This document shows, in pieces, positions 42,329-50,754 of a DNA stretch of 64,000 nucleotides (the stretch's first letter is position 1; every line of letters begins with the position of its first letter). Source of the stretch: DAISIL01 sp036822015 (GTDB lineage Bacteria; Bacteroidota; Bacteroidia; Cytophagales; Bernardetiaceae); assembly GCA_036822015.1 (NCBI GenBank), contig DAISIL010000003.1, forward strand, positions 41,656 to 105,655, written 5' to 3'. The notes beneath the pieces are model-generated. The model did no database searches, had not been told where the DNA came from, and saw nothing but the letters and a program-made list of their open reading frames with translations. The position numbers and the translations under genes were made by a program.

Positions 42329-42332
42329 AGCC

Positions 42333-42827
42333 ATGTCCACGACCAAAAAACTTTTTCTGATGCGCCACGCCGAACCCGAAGAGGGCCTGGGCAAGATAGA
42401 CTTTGATCGCCAACTGACCCCCAACGGACGCGCCCAGGCCCTGCAACTCGGACAACGCTGGCAGAAAGACGGCTTTTGCCCCGATGCCATCATCAGCAGT
42501 GCCGCCCAGCGCACGACTCAAACGGCCCAGATCATCGCCGATGCCCTGGGCTTTGGGCTGCCCCAAATCAGCTTAGAACAAGACCTTTACGCTACGCATG
42601 AGTACACCCTCCTCCAACGCCTCCACCAAATTCCGGAGAGTTGCCATAGCGTCTTGATCGTCAATCACAACCCGGCCATCTCGGCACTGCTCGAGTACCT
42701 GGTCGGGCGATACCTCGGGATGCTCACCCCGGGCAGCCTGGCTGCTCTCCATTTTGATTTGCCCTGGAACAAACTCGCCGGCGGCACCACGACACTAGAC
42801 TACCTCCACACGCCCACCACCGGATGA
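42333..42827 (+). CDS. sixA: SixA-type histidine phosphatase
   Basis: A 164-residue histidine phosphatase superfamily protein. The catalytic LFLMRHAEP (RHG-type) starts at residue 7 and the second His is in VLIVNHNPAI. SixA removes phosphate from phosphohistidine in HPt domains of ArcB/PTS proteins in E. coli; here the target is unknown. ATG 42333 begins 4 bases after the previous stop, and the stop overlaps the GSCFA start (ATGA). The frame upstream of 42333 is only a shadow of the previous gene. Confidence 0.88.
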   Translation: MSTTKKLFLMRHAEPEEGLGKIDFDRQLTPNGRAQALQLGQRWQKDGFCPDAIISSAAQRTTQTAQIIADALGFGLPQISLEQDLYATHEYTLLQRLHQIPESCHSVLIVNHNPAISALLEYLVGRYLGMLTPGSLAALHFDLPWNKLAGGTTTLDYLHTPTTG

Positions 42828-43762
42828 ACTTTCGGACGCGCCTACAACTTGACCGCAGCCCGCAACTCATCGCCCCCCCTGACCAGCTCCTCGGGATGGG
42901 GTCTTGTTTCGCCGATCAGATGGGCGCGATGCTCGATCGCTATAAGTTCAAGATAGAGCAGAACCCCTTTGGGGTGTTGTTCAATCCCCTCGCGATCAGT
43001 CGTTGGTTTGATCCTGCCCTTACCCTGCCCGAGTCCGGTGTCGTTGCCCTAGACGGAGCATATGCCCACCTTTGGGCGCACTCCGCCTGGTGTGCGCCCA
43101 CCCACGAAGCCGTCCTGGATCGACTCTACCAGGCACACGCCCGCTTCCACGATACGCTCGCCCGGGTGCGTTGGTTGCTCCTCACCTGGGGAACGGCCTG
43201 GGTCTATGACCATCCCTCGGCCGGGACAGTCGCCAACTGCCACCGCCAACCAGCCGCGCACTTCCAAAAACGTCTCCTAAGTGTCTCCGAAGTCTTGCAA
43301 GCCACAGAGACCATCCTGGATGCCTTGCCCGCACAAGCACAGATCATCTTGACAGTCAGTCCGGTAAGATATCTTCGGGATACACTCCCGCTCAATGCCG
43401 TCAGTAAGTCTGTCCTTCGGCTGGCAGCGCATCAGTGGGAGCAAGCCGAGGCGCGGGTGCATTACTTTCCGGCTTACGAACTCCTGCTGGATGATTTGCG
43501 GGATTATCGCTTTTATGCCGACGACCTGCTGCACCCTTCGGCGATGGCACGGCAGTATATCTGGGAGCGTTTCACGGAAAGCTGGCTTTCTTTGGAGGCG
43601 CAGGCGCAGGTTACGGCTTGGGAAAGCATCCGCCGCCGGCTCGAGCATCGACCGCGCCAGGCGGGCAGCCCAACGCATCAAGCCTTTGTCGCCCAACTCA
43701 AAAAAGACCTCCAGCAGTGGGCCCACCGCTGCGACATCAGCAAGGAGTGGGATCAGATTTGA
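42824..43762 (+). CDS. GSCFA family protein
   Basis: A 312-residue member of the GSCFA family (PF08885-type), named for the motif seen here as GSCFADQMG near residue 26. It also contains NPFGVLFNPLAI and LTWGTAWVYDH, and a SGNH-like catalytic arrangement with YFPAYELLLDDLRDYRFYADDLLHPS near 210-245. These proteins probably belong to the SGNH hydrolase-like fold; the substrate is unknown. The start codon overlaps the sixA stop. Confidence 0.88.
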   Translation: MNFRTRLQLDRSPQLIAPPDQLLGMGSCFADQMGAMLDRYKFKIEQNPFGVLFNPLAISRWFDPALTLPESGVVALDGAYAHLWAHSAWCAPTHEAVLDRLYQAHARFHDTLARVRWLLLTWGTAWVYDHPSAGTVANCHRQPAAHFQKRLLSVSEVLQATETILDALPAQAQIILTVSPVRYLRDTLPLNAVSKSVLRLAAHQWEQAEARVHYFPAYELLLDDLRDYRFYADDLLHPSAMARQYIWERFTESWLSLEAQAQVTAWESIRRRLEHRPRQAGSPTHQAFVAQLKKDLQQWAHRCDISKEWDQI

Positions 43763-43825
43763 ATGCTTTTCAAAACTTTTGTGGCTACGTAGCGTTTTTG
43801 AAGGCAAGCACTAAGCCTTGCATCC

Positions 43826-45334
43826 ATGAATTACGCTTCCATCCCTGCCCAGGAGTTGTTACACATCCGCACCTTGGGACAACTCAAAGCCGCCGGTTAT
43901 CGCCCCAAATCCGTCAAAGAAGAGTTGCGGGATAATCTGATCGAAAAGCTCAAAAAAGACGAAGACCCCTTCCCAGGTATTTTTGGCTACGAAGAAACAG
44001 TGATCCCCGATCTCGAGCGGGCTTTGCTTTCGATGCACAACATCAACCTGCTCGGCTTGCGCGGACAAGCCAAAACGCGGCTAGCTCGTCTGATGGTCAA
44101 TCTCTTAGACCCTTATATCCCGGCCGTGGATGGCTCGGACATCAACGATGACCCCTTGCAACCGCTTTCCCAGTTTAGCCGACAACTGATCGCCGAGAAA
44201 GGCGACCAAACGCCCATCCGATGGATACCCCGCCAGGAGAGATACACCGAAAAACTAGCCACCCCGGATGTCTCCGTAGCCGATCTGATCGGAGATGCCG
44301 ACCCCATCAAGGCCGCCAACCTCAAGCTCTCCTACTCGGATGAGCGCGTGATCCACTTTGGGCTGATCCCCCGATCTCATCGCGGTATTTTTGTCATTAA
44401 CGAGTTGCCCGACCTCCAGGCCCGTATCCAGGTAGCTTTGTTTAATATTTTGCAAGAAGGCGACATTCAGATACGCGGCTTTCAACTTCGACTCCCCCTC
44501 GATATTCAATTTGTCTTTACAGCCAATCCCGAGGACTACACCAACCGAGGTAGCATTGTTACGCCACTCAAAGACCGCATTGGTAGCCAGATCATTACGC
44601 ATTATCCAGGCAGTATCGAGATCGGAAAAAAAATTACGGCACAAGAAGCCCGCGTCAAGCCCGCCCAGGCAGAGTCCATCCGAGTTCCCGAACTCATCAA
44701 AGATTTGATCGAACAAATTGCCTTTGAAGCCCGAACGAGCGAGTACATCGACGAAAAAAGTGGCGTTTCGGCCCGACTGACCATCTCGGCTTACGAAAAC
44801 ATCCTCAGCGCAGCCGAGCGGCGGATGCTCCTCAATGGAGAAACCAGCACCTCCCTACGCATCAATGACTTCAGAGGGGTTGTGCCGGCCATCGCCGGAA
44901 AAATTGAACTCGTCTATGAGGGCGAACAAGAAGGTGCCGGCATGGTGGCCGAAAGCCTCATCAACCGCGCCATCCGTACCCAGTTCCTGAACTATTTCCC
45001 CGATCCGGAGAAAGAAAAGAAAGCCAAGAAGAACACCTACAAGACGGTTACGGATTGGTTCAGTAAGGGTAAAACCGTTGATCTGCTGCACGATGCCGAT
45101 TTTGGCAGCTACCGATCAGCCCTCCAGCAGATTCCTGGACTGGCCGAGCTGGTACACAAGGCGCAGCCCCGCGTTTCGGGGGATGAGCAACTGCTCTTGA
45201 TGGAGTTTGCCTTACATGGGTTGGCTGAGTACTCGATGTTGAGCAAAAAGGTACTTTCGCGTGGGCTGACCTTCAAAGACCTTTTCAGCAGCATGTTTTC
45301 GATGCCCGACGACCTTGAAGAAGACGACCTGTAA
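43826..45334 (+). CDS. MoxR/ChlI-like AAA ATPase
   Basis: A 502-residue AAA+ ATPase related to magnesium-chelatase ChlI and MoxR. The Walker A region is atypical, LGLRGQAKTR near residues 76-85, in place of GxxGxGKT. GIFVINELPDLQARIQVALFNILQEGD matches the Walker B and following region, with VFTANPEDYTNRGSIVTPLKDRIGSQI containing sensor 1 and an arginine finger. Similar ATPases act with a VWA partner encoded next door; no VWA gene is adjacent (BatA is 37 kb away). It is 63 bases after the GSCFA gene. The function is inferred as chaperone-like insertion. Confidence 0.85.
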   Translation: MNYASIPAQELLHIRTLGQLKAAGYRPKSVKEELRDNLIEKLKKDEDPFPGIFGYEETVIPDLERALLSMHNINLLGLRGQAKTRLARLMVNLLDPYIPAVDGSDINDDPLQPLSQFSRQLIAEKGDQTPIRWIPRQERYTEKLATPDVSVADLIGDADPIKAANLKLSYSDERVIHFGLIPRSHRGIFVINELPDLQARIQVALFNILQEGDIQIRGFQLRLPLDIQFVFTANPEDYTNRGSIVTPLKDRIGSQIITHYPGSIEIGKKITAQEARVKPAQAESIRVPELIKDLIEQIAFEARTSEYIDEKSGVSARLTISAYENILSAAERRMLLNGETSTSLRINDFRGVVPAIAGKIELVYEGEQEGAGMVAESLINRAIRTQFLNYFPDPEKEKKAKKNTYKTVTDWFSKGKTVDLLHDADFGSYRSALQQIPGLAELVHKAQPRVSGDEQLLLMEFALHGLAEYSMLSKKVLSRGLTFKDLFSSMFSMPDDLEEDDL

Positions 45335-45424
45335 GGGCGGCTACAAGACTTTATCATAAATTTCGGAGACGGAAAAGGAGCAAGCATAAAATGAATCTAC
45401 GAAAATTAAGGTGATTTTGTAGGC

Positions 45425-46171
45425 TTATTGTGCCAATCCGCCCACCCGAAAACCATCCAGGCGGTATCCACCCGCGATCCGCCACCAGAGCTGTAGCCCA
45501 AGTGTCCATTGGCGGATATTCAATTTGCGGTCTGGTTTGAAGTCAATCAAGTTACCATCGGCATCGAAGGAGGTCGCCTCGAGGGCAAAAAAGTAATCGG
45601 TTTGTCGGTGGAGGCTTAGCCCGATCAGGAGTTTGTCATAGGTTTTGGCATTGCACCAAACCTCGGCTCGCCATTGGCTTTGCTTGATGCGCCTTTGCAT
45701 TGAAAGAAAATCCTCGCGGTAGGTCATCGCCCCAAAACTCCCCAGGATCGTGAAGGTGAGGGCTGGCGTGTGTAGGTATCCGAGTAGCCCTGTACTTACG
45801 CCTATGCTGGGGCGCAAGCCTTCGGCTTGGGACCGGGGGGAAAGTGTGAGGGTAGTGCGTTTGAGCCAATGGATATTTTCCCCAAAAGTGGTTGAATGCC
45901 CGAGCCAGGCTTGGGCTTGCCAGCGGTTGGTGTTGATTTTTTGGAGGGTTCCTGTCAGTCCGGCTGTCCATTGGGGAGAGATATTGGATAGATAGCCCAG
46001 GGCAAAACCAGAGCGTGCGTCTGCACGGGCGGTGAAGTAATGCAGACTATCGAGATGCGTACTGAGGTAGGCGGTCGCTCCCCACTCGCTGTGGCGGTTT
46101 TGCTTTTCGGTCGGGAACGACTGCCCACACAAAGAGAGCGGTAGCAGCCAAAAGAGCAGCAGCCCGCGCAT
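45425..46171 (-). CDS. Putative outer-membrane beta-barrel protein
   Basis: A 248-residue protein with a signal peptide (about 1-16, LSLCGQ). The rest is mostly amphipathic strands with aromatic ends (YLSTHLDSLHYFTARADARSG; LSLHRQTDYFFALEA), as in small outer-membrane barrels of Bacteroidota (PorP/SprF-like or OmpW-like size). No family motif is certain. It begins 2 bases after the DUF4332 stop codon on the same strand, so the two may be cotranscribed. Confidence 0.6.
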   Translation of the reverse strand: MRGLLLFWLLPLSLCGQSFPTEKQNRHSEWGATAYLSTHLDSLHYFTARADARSGFALGYLSNISPQWTAGLTGTLQKINTNRWQAQAWLGHSTTFGENIHWLKRTTLTLSPRSQAEGLRPSIGVSTGLLGYLHTPALTFTILGSFGAMTYREDFLSMQRRIKQSQWRAEVWCNAKTYDKLLIGLSLHRQTDYFFALEATSFDADGNLIDFKPDRKLNIRQWTLGLQLWWRIAGGYRLDGFRVGGLAQ

Positions 46172-46173
46172 GG

Positions 46174-46581
46174 CTAGTACGTGATGAGCGGCTCGAGCGT
46201 TTTTGCCCCTTCGATAAATGCCGCTACCTGCGACTCGGTAGGCACTCTTCGGGTGAGCTTTTTCTCGGCATTGACTTCGGCCATTTTCTGGGCTAGGTTG
46301 GTGGCATTGCGGTTGCGAAGTTCTTTGATGGTGTCCACACCGGAGGCTTTGAGGAGTTCGGCAAACTCCCCACCTACGCCTTTGATGCGCATCAGATCGG
46401 CCATATTGGCGAAGACCAAAACCTGCTTTGTTGAAAGTCCAGTGGTTTCGGCGACAGCTTTGCGGCCATTAGCGGTGGCGCATTTTTCTAGTAGCTCGTT
46501 GGTGTTTGTGATCTCTGCTAAGGCGAGTTTTTCGGCCGTAGCTGGCCCAATACCTTCGATCTCTTCAATTTTGTAGTTCAT
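46174..46581 (-). CDS. DUF4332 helix-hairpin-helix protein
   Basis: A 135-residue protein with two helix-hairpin-helix units: IEEIEGIGPATAEKLALAEI near the N-terminus and LMRIKGVGGEFAELLKASGVD near 62. DUF4332 proteins are small HhH proteins presumed to bind DNA or protein; the activity is unknown. It is directly followed by the barrel gene, and divergent from sufE with a shared 97-base region. Confidence 0.85.
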   Translation of the reverse strand: MNYKIEEIEGIGPATAEKLALAEITNTNELLEKCATANGRKAVAETTGLSTKQVLVFANMADLMRIKGVGGEFAELLKASGVDTIKELRNRNATNLAQKMAEVNAEKKLTRRVPTESQVAAFIEGAKTLEPLITY

Positions 46582-46678
46582 GTCCGTAAAAAGTGTAATT
46601 GGTGGAGCGATAAAGATAGGTAATTTCCTGTTTTTTTTGTAGCTTTATCGAAGAAAATCAAACAAGCACATTTTTAGA

Positions 46679-47116
46679 ATGACCCATACCGACATCAGCG
46701 CGATTCAAGAAGAGATCATTGAGGAGTTCGCCCTCTTCGATAACGACCAGGATAAGTATAGCTATCTGATCGACCTGGGTAAGCAGTTACCCCCCCTGAC
46801 CGAAGCCGAGCGCAGCCCCGAGAACATCGTCAAGGGATGCCAATCGAAGGTATGGCTTGTTACTGACCTGGATGAACAAATGCAGCAGATCATCTACCGT
46901 GCCGATAGTGATGCCCTGATTGTCAAGGGTTTGATTGGTCTCCTGTTGCGGGTCTTCTCCGGGCAATCGCCGCAGGCAATCCTGGAAGCGGAGGTTTATT
47001 TTATCGAAAAGATTGGCTTAAACCAGATGCTTTCCATGACGCGCTCCAACGGACTAGCCGCGATGCTCAAGCAGATCAAACGCTACGCTTTGGCTTATCA
47101 AAGTAAGGTGGACTAA
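46679..47116 (+). CDS. sufE: SufE sulfur acceptor
   Basis: A 145-residue SufE that accepts persulfide from SufS during Fe-S cluster assembly. The active cysteine is C54 in ENIVKGCQSKVW, followed by ADSDALIVKGLIGLLL, both family hallmarks. No sufS, sufB, sufC or sufD is in the window. A weak TAGCTTTA box lies upstream. Confidence 0.93.
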   Translation: MTHTDISAIQEEIIEEFALFDNDQDKYSYLIDLGKQLPPLTEAERSPENIVKGCQSKVWLVTDLDEQMQQIIYRADSDALIVKGLIGLLLRVFSGQSPQAILEAEVYFIEKIGLNQMLSMTRSNGLAAMLKQIKRYALAYQSKVD

Positions 47117-47143
47117 AATAAAACAAAAAAATACGGCGAATAA

Positions 47144-47174
47144 TTTGGAAATACAAAAAAAGTCCGTACCTTTA
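47144..47174 (+). promoter_or_regulatory. cspA-region promoter
   Basis: TTTG (47144-47147), a 19-base spacer and TACCTTTA (47167-47174), one base from TAnnTTTG. It gives a leader of about 165 bases before cspA, long as for other cold-shock genes. Confidence 0.55.
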
Positions 47175-47191
47175 CTTCAGTTCTTTTAATT

Positions 47192-47305
47192 ATGCGTGTT
47201 CGCTGTCAATTTATCCTCCCCTTCTGTTTACTCTGCTTGAGTTTTCCCTTAAACTGTGTAACGGATTCAATGCCACCCGTGCAAGAAAAGCGGGATGGAC
47301 TTTGA
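47192..47305 (+). CDS. 37-codon small ORF in the cspA leader
   Basis: ATG 47192 to TGA 47303-47305 encodes 37 residues: a basic start (MRVRCQ), a hydrophobic core (FILPFCLLCLSFPLN) with a cysteine that could be a lipobox-like end, then a polar tail. It lies right after the promoter and 39 bases before the cspA ATG. It may be a tiny lipoprotein, a leader peptide for translation control of cspA, or chance. There is no homologue I recognise. Confidence 0.35.
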   Translation: MRVRCQFILPFCLLCLSFPLNCVTDSMPPVQEKRDGL

Positions 47306-47344
47306 TGGTGAATGCTTTTTTCACTTTTTAATTTCTTTTTTGTT

Positions 47345-47548
47345 ATGCCCAGTGGTAAAGTAAAGTTTTTCAATGAGTCAAAAGGTTTTGGATTCATTGT
47401 CGATGATGAAACACAACAAGACATTTTCGTTCACGTGAGTGGCTTGGCTGTAAGTTACATTGATGAAGGCGACCGTGTCGTCTATGAAGTACAGCAGGGC
47501 CGTAAAGGGCTCAATGCCGTGAACGTACAGATTGAACAAGAAGGCTAG
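47345..47548 (+). CDS. cspA: Cold-shock domain protein
   Basis: A 67-residue CSD protein that binds single-stranded RNA and DNA. RNP1 appears as KGFGFIV and RNP2 as DIFVHVSG. It starts MPSGKVKFFNESKGF; ATG 47345 is preferred over a frame opening 33 bases earlier. It has a leader of about 165 bases and is followed by hairpins, the second a clear terminator. Confidence 0.95.
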   Translation: MPSGKVKFFNESKGFGFIVDDETQQDIFVHVSGLAVSYIDEGDRVVYEVQQGRKGLNAVNVQIEQEG

Positions 47549-47580
47549 TCTTTTAGCTAGCATTTTTTTCACGTACAACG

Positions 47581-47612
47581 AACCCTTGGGCTTACAGCTC
47601 AAGGGTTTTTTT
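47581..47612 (+). terminator. cspA terminator
   Basis: A 12-bp stem (47581-47592 with 47596-47607, one G-T pair), a 3-base loop and seven T. A weaker hairpin (GCTAG at 47544 with CTAGC at 47557) with T run overlaps the cspA stop. Confidence 0.85.
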
Positions 47613-47679
47613 GTGTGAAGAAACAACCGCTGGTTACAAGGCGTTTATAGCAGTGGAAAATTAACTAATCATTTAGGGC

Positions 47680-49158
47680 TTGGCAGAGGTCATTGATGTT
47701 GTTTGGTTCAAGCGTGATTTGCGGCTCCGCGACCATGCCCCCCTAGCCGAGGCCTTGTCGGGGGAGTTGCCGGTGCTGTTGCTCTACATTTTTGAGCCGA
47801 TAGTTGCCCAGCACCCCGACTGGAGTCCGAGGCATTGGCAGTTTGTCCGCCAGTCGCTCCAAGACCTCAACCACCAACTCAAAGCGCACGGCGGGCAAGT
47901 GCATGTTTTTCATGGGGCAGCCGAAGCTGTTTTTGGTTTTTTGAGGGATCGCTTCGTGATTCGGCGGGTACTTTCACACCAAGAAACGGGCGTGCAGGTA
48001 ACTTACCAGCGTGATCTGGCGATGCAGGATTTTTTTACCCAACACGATATTGCCTGGTTTGAGTTTCAATCCAACGGTGTCTTGCGGGCGATCCGAGATC
48101 GGCGGGGCTGGAACCGGAAGCGTTTTGCGTATATGTCTGACCAGCAGGCTTCTCCGGATTGGACGCGCTGGAAATCCGTTTCGCTTGACCTCCCCCCAAA
48201 CTTCTTGCCCGAGTACAAGACGGCTAAACTCCTCCATCGGTATCCCGCCGCCTACCAGCCCGCCGGGGAGACTTACGCCTGGCGATACCTCCAAAGTTTC
48301 CTGACCGAGCGTAGCCGCGCCTACATGAAAAGCATCTCCAAGCCCCTCCTTAGCCGCAAGCATTGCAGCCGCTTATCCGTCTATCTGGCTTGGGGCAACT
48401 TGAGCGTTCGGCAAGTGGAGCAGTACATCACCCATCACTTTCCCGACCAGACGGACGAGTGGAACCTCAAAAACTTCGCCTCGCGGCTCCATTGGCGTTG
48501 CCATTTTATTCAAAAATTTGAAATGGAAGATCGCATGGAGTTTGCCCATCTCAATCGAGGCTACGATGTGCTAGAGCAGCCCCTACGCCCCGAGTACGTG
48601 GCTGCCTGGAAAGCCGGACAAACGGGATTTCCGCTCGTAGATGCCTGTATGCGAGCGGTTACGGCAACGGGATACCTCAATTTTCGGATGCGGGCTATGT
48701 TGGTCTCCTTCTTGACCCATCACCTGTGGCAAGACTGGCGAACGGGTGTACATCACCTGGCACAACAGTTTTTGGATTATGAACCCGGCATTCATTATCC
48801 ACAATTCCAGATGCAGGCCTCCGTAACGGGCATCAACACCATCCGAACGTACAACCCCGTCAAGCAGTCCTGGCAAAACGATTCCGAGGGTGCATTTATC
48901 CGCCAGTGGGTACCCGAGTTGCAGATGTTGCCTCTGCGTTTCTTGCACGAACCCTGGACGATGACTGCCCTGGATGCCGCCCTATATAACTTTCATCTCG
49001 GCAGAGATTATCCGCATCCAATCATTGATCTGGAAAAATGCACCCAGCACGCCCAGGAAAAGCTATGGGCGATTCGGAAGGAGGCAGCCGTACAAGAAGA
49101 ATCTGTGCGCATCTTGTCCCGTCATGTGGCCAGACCGCGCCGCATGACTACCAGATGA
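47680..49158 (+). CDS. Cryptochrome/photolyase family protein, TTG start
   Basis: A 492-residue photolyase/cryptochrome-type flavoprotein. The N-terminal alpha/beta domain begins VVWFKRDLRLRDHAPL. The C-terminal FAD-binding helical domain has QFVRQSL earlier and, later, RMRAMLVSFLTHHLWQDWRTG and YEPGIHYPQFQMQASVTGINTIRTYNP. It fits the long-form group annotated FAD-binding photolyase in Bacteroidota; whether it repairs CPD lesions or signals cannot be decided. An in-frame stop (TAG 47674) precedes TTG 47680, and no ATG occurs until residue 153, so TTG is the start. The last 11 bases overlap the convergent hydratase. Confidence 0.88.
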   Translation: MAEVIDVVWFKRDLRLRDHAPLAEALSGELPVLLLYIFEPIVAQHPDWSPRHWQFVRQSLQDLNHQLKAHGGQVHVFHGAAEAVFGFLRDRFVIRRVLSHQETGVQVTYQRDLAMQDFFTQHDIAWFEFQSNGVLRAIRDRRGWNRKRFAYMSDQQASPDWTRWKSVSLDLPPNFLPEYKTAKLLHRYPAAYQPAGETYAWRYLQSFLTERSRAYMKSISKPLLSRKHCSRLSVYLAWGNLSVRQVEQYITHHFPDQTDEWNLKNFASRLHWRCHFIQKFEMEDRMEFAHLNRGYDVLEQPLRPEYVAAWKAGQTGFPLVDACMRAVTATGYLNFRMRAMLVSFLTHHLWQDWRTGVHHLAQQFLDYEPGIHYPQFQMQASVTGINTIRTYNPVKQSWQNDSEGAFIRQWVPELQMLPLRFLHEPWTMTALDAALYNFHLGRDYPHPIIDLEKCTQHAQEKLWAIRKEAAVQEESVRILSRHVARPRRMTTR

Positions 49159-49930
49159 TTTTCTCTTTGTTCAGAAAAGCAGCAATACCGCGTTGGCAGT
49201 CAGGGGTTTGACGGGCGCGGGCGTTGAGTTCGGCCCCCTCTTCGATGGCTGCTTCGGTGTCCTGATCGGCGGTCTGGAGGAGCATTTTTTTGGTCAGTTG
49301 CATGGCATTGGACGAGTTGGTCTGGGCTAAGTGCTGCGCAAAAGCCAGGCTACGGGTTTGTAGCTCCTCCGTCGTTTCGACGATCTGATGGACGATCCCG
49401 TACTCGAGGGCTTGTTGGGCCGTGATCCAGTCGCCGGTCAGGAGTAAGGCCCGCGCTCGGCTCTGCCCGATCTTGCGCACCAAAAACGGCATCACGATCG
49501 CGGGTACAAAGCCAATCTTGACCTCTGTATAGCCAAACTTAGCCGCCGAAACACTCCACACATAATCGCAGACGGTTACCAAACCACAGCCACCGGCCAG
49601 GGCGTGTCCTTGTACAGCACCCACGACAACTTTGGGGAAATGATAGATACGCGCAAAGAGTTCTTTCAGACGGGTGGAGTCGGCTAGGTTTTCTTCGTAA
49701 GAAAAGCCCTGCAACTGCTGAAGATACCCCAGGTCGGCACCAGCACAAAAAGATTTTCCTTCCGAAGCCAGGAGTACCACCGCAACGGTGGGGTCGTTTT
49801 GGGCGCGTTCAAAGGCAACCGTTAGCTCTTCGACAAGATTTTGATTGAAGGCATTGCGCTTTTCGGGGCGATTGAGGGTAATGACGGCTACGCGCTCGTG
49901 GCGTTGGTAGCCTACGGTGGTTGGTTTCAT
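49148..49930 (-). CDS. Enoyl-CoA hydratase/isomerase family protein
   Basis: A 260-residue crotonase-fold enzyme, like methylglutaconyl-CoA hydratase. The oxyanion-hole motif KSFCAGADLGYLQ and GAVQGHALAGGCGLVTVCDYV are intact, and FGYTEVKIGFVPAIVMPF carries the region of the catalytic Glu. A C-terminal helix is normal. Its ATG overlaps the stop of the HATPase gene (ATGA), the third member of a tightly overlapped operon. Confidence 0.92.
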   Translation of the reverse strand: MKPTTVGYQRHERVAVITLNRPEKRNAFNQNLVEELTVAFERAQNDPTVAVVLLASEGKSFCAGADLGYLQQLQGFSYEENLADSTRLKELFARIYHFPKVVVGAVQGHALAGGCGLVTVCDYVWSVSAAKFGYTEVKIGFVPAIVMPFLVRKIGQSRARALLLTGDWITAQQALEYGIVHQIVETTEELQTRSLAFAQHLAQTNSSNAMQLTKKMLLQTADQDTEAAIEEGAELNARARQTPDCQRGIAAFLNKEKIIW

Positions 49931-50361
49931 GGAGCAGGCTTAGTAGATTCGATTCGCTTAAAGAAGCGATAAATGTTCGTCTTTCCGTCCTGGAGGCATT
50001 GGATGTCGTCAGCGATGCGCCTAACCAAAATCAACCCCATGCCTCCGGCGCGACGTTCTTTGATGATATTCTGTAAATCAGGGAGTTGGTAGTTATGTAA
50101 ATTAAAAATTGCCTGGTTTCGGTCTCGGATTTCAAAAATAAACTGTTCCCCCGATTTTTCTACGCATACTTCGATGTCCTCTTCGGGGTTGCAGCTATGG
50201 GAGTGGATCATGAGATTGGCACAAAGTTCATCGACAGCCAGAACCAACAAGTTGCTATCTACATCATCGACCTGATGCCGCTCCAGCACGGTTGCCACAA
50301 ATTGCCTAATTTTTTTGAGATTGGCTTTTATACAAGCCACCTGTATCGTATGACTGCTCAT
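49927..50361 (-). CDS. RsbW-type HATPase (anti-sigma factor kinase-like)
   Basis: A 144-residue HATPase_c_2/RsbW family protein. The N-box is VDELCANLMIHSH, the G1 box appears as EIRDRNQ (less canonical than DxGxG), and the G2 box as RAGGMGLILVR. In partner switching such kinases bind sigma factors or other targets and phosphorylate STAS antagonists. The antagonist gene directly precedes it with a 4-base overlap. The sigma partner is unknown; no group sigma factor is adjacent. Confidence 0.88.
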   Translation of the reverse strand: MSSHTIQVACIKANLKKIRQFVATVLERHQVDDVDSNLLVLAVDELCANLMIHSHSCNPEEDIEVCVEKSGEQFIFEIRDRNQAIFNLHNYQLPDLQNIIKERRAGGMGLILVRRIADDIQCLQDGKTNIYRFFKRIESTKPAP

Positions 50362-50699
50362 AAATTGATCGTTTGCTGGGCCGCTGGCAGATCCTGAACC
50401 AAATCCATCAACGTATCCAATCCTAAGATTCTGAACACTTTAAAAACCTTTTCGTTTAATCCGAAAAGGACAATTTTGATATTTTTTTCCTCGGACTCCT
50501 CCAAACGTGAGGTAAAGACACCAATGCCGGGCGAGGAGATGTACTGCAAGTCGGTACAATCGACCAGAATATGTTTGGGTGGTTGGGCTTGGAGGAGTTC
50601 TTCCAGGGTGTTGTCAAGTTCGATAGAAGAGGAGGCATCTACATCTCCCTCTACGGCAATGATGTAGTAACTACTGGTTGTGGTGAGGGTAAGTTTCAT
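50358..50699 (-). CDS. STAS-domain anti-sigma factor antagonist
   Basis: A 113-residue STAS protein, RsbV/SpoIIAA-like. It starts MKLTLTTTSSYYIIAVEGDVD and has the phosphorylatable-serine region YISSPGIGVF at about 55-64. It is overlapped by the HATPase gene by 4 bases. Partner-switching cascades use a SpoIIE-type phosphatase to dephosphorylate this serine; three such phosphatases are encoded in this window. ATG 50699 is chosen; the frame opens to 50765. Confidence 0.9.
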   Translation of the reverse strand: MKLTLTTTSSYYIIAVEGDVDASSSIELDNTLEELLQAQPPKHILVDCTDLQYISSPGIGVFTSRLEESEEKNIKIVLFGLNEKVFKVFRILGLDTLMDLVQDLPAAQQTINL

Positions 50700-50754
50700 G
50701 TTTTTATTTTGGGGTGTACGTAAAAAAAGAAAGAAAAGATGCCGTGATGAAGGC

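Noticed and set aside
41625..42332. N-terminal extension of SixA as a Thr/Ser-rich domain
   Set aside because: It is the shifted-frame shadow of the 41321 gene; the catalytic domain starts directly at ATG 42333.
45397..45423. Hairpin between the AAA ATPase and barrel genes as a terminator
   Set aside because: The stem is AT-rich with a bulge and no clear T run, so support is weak.
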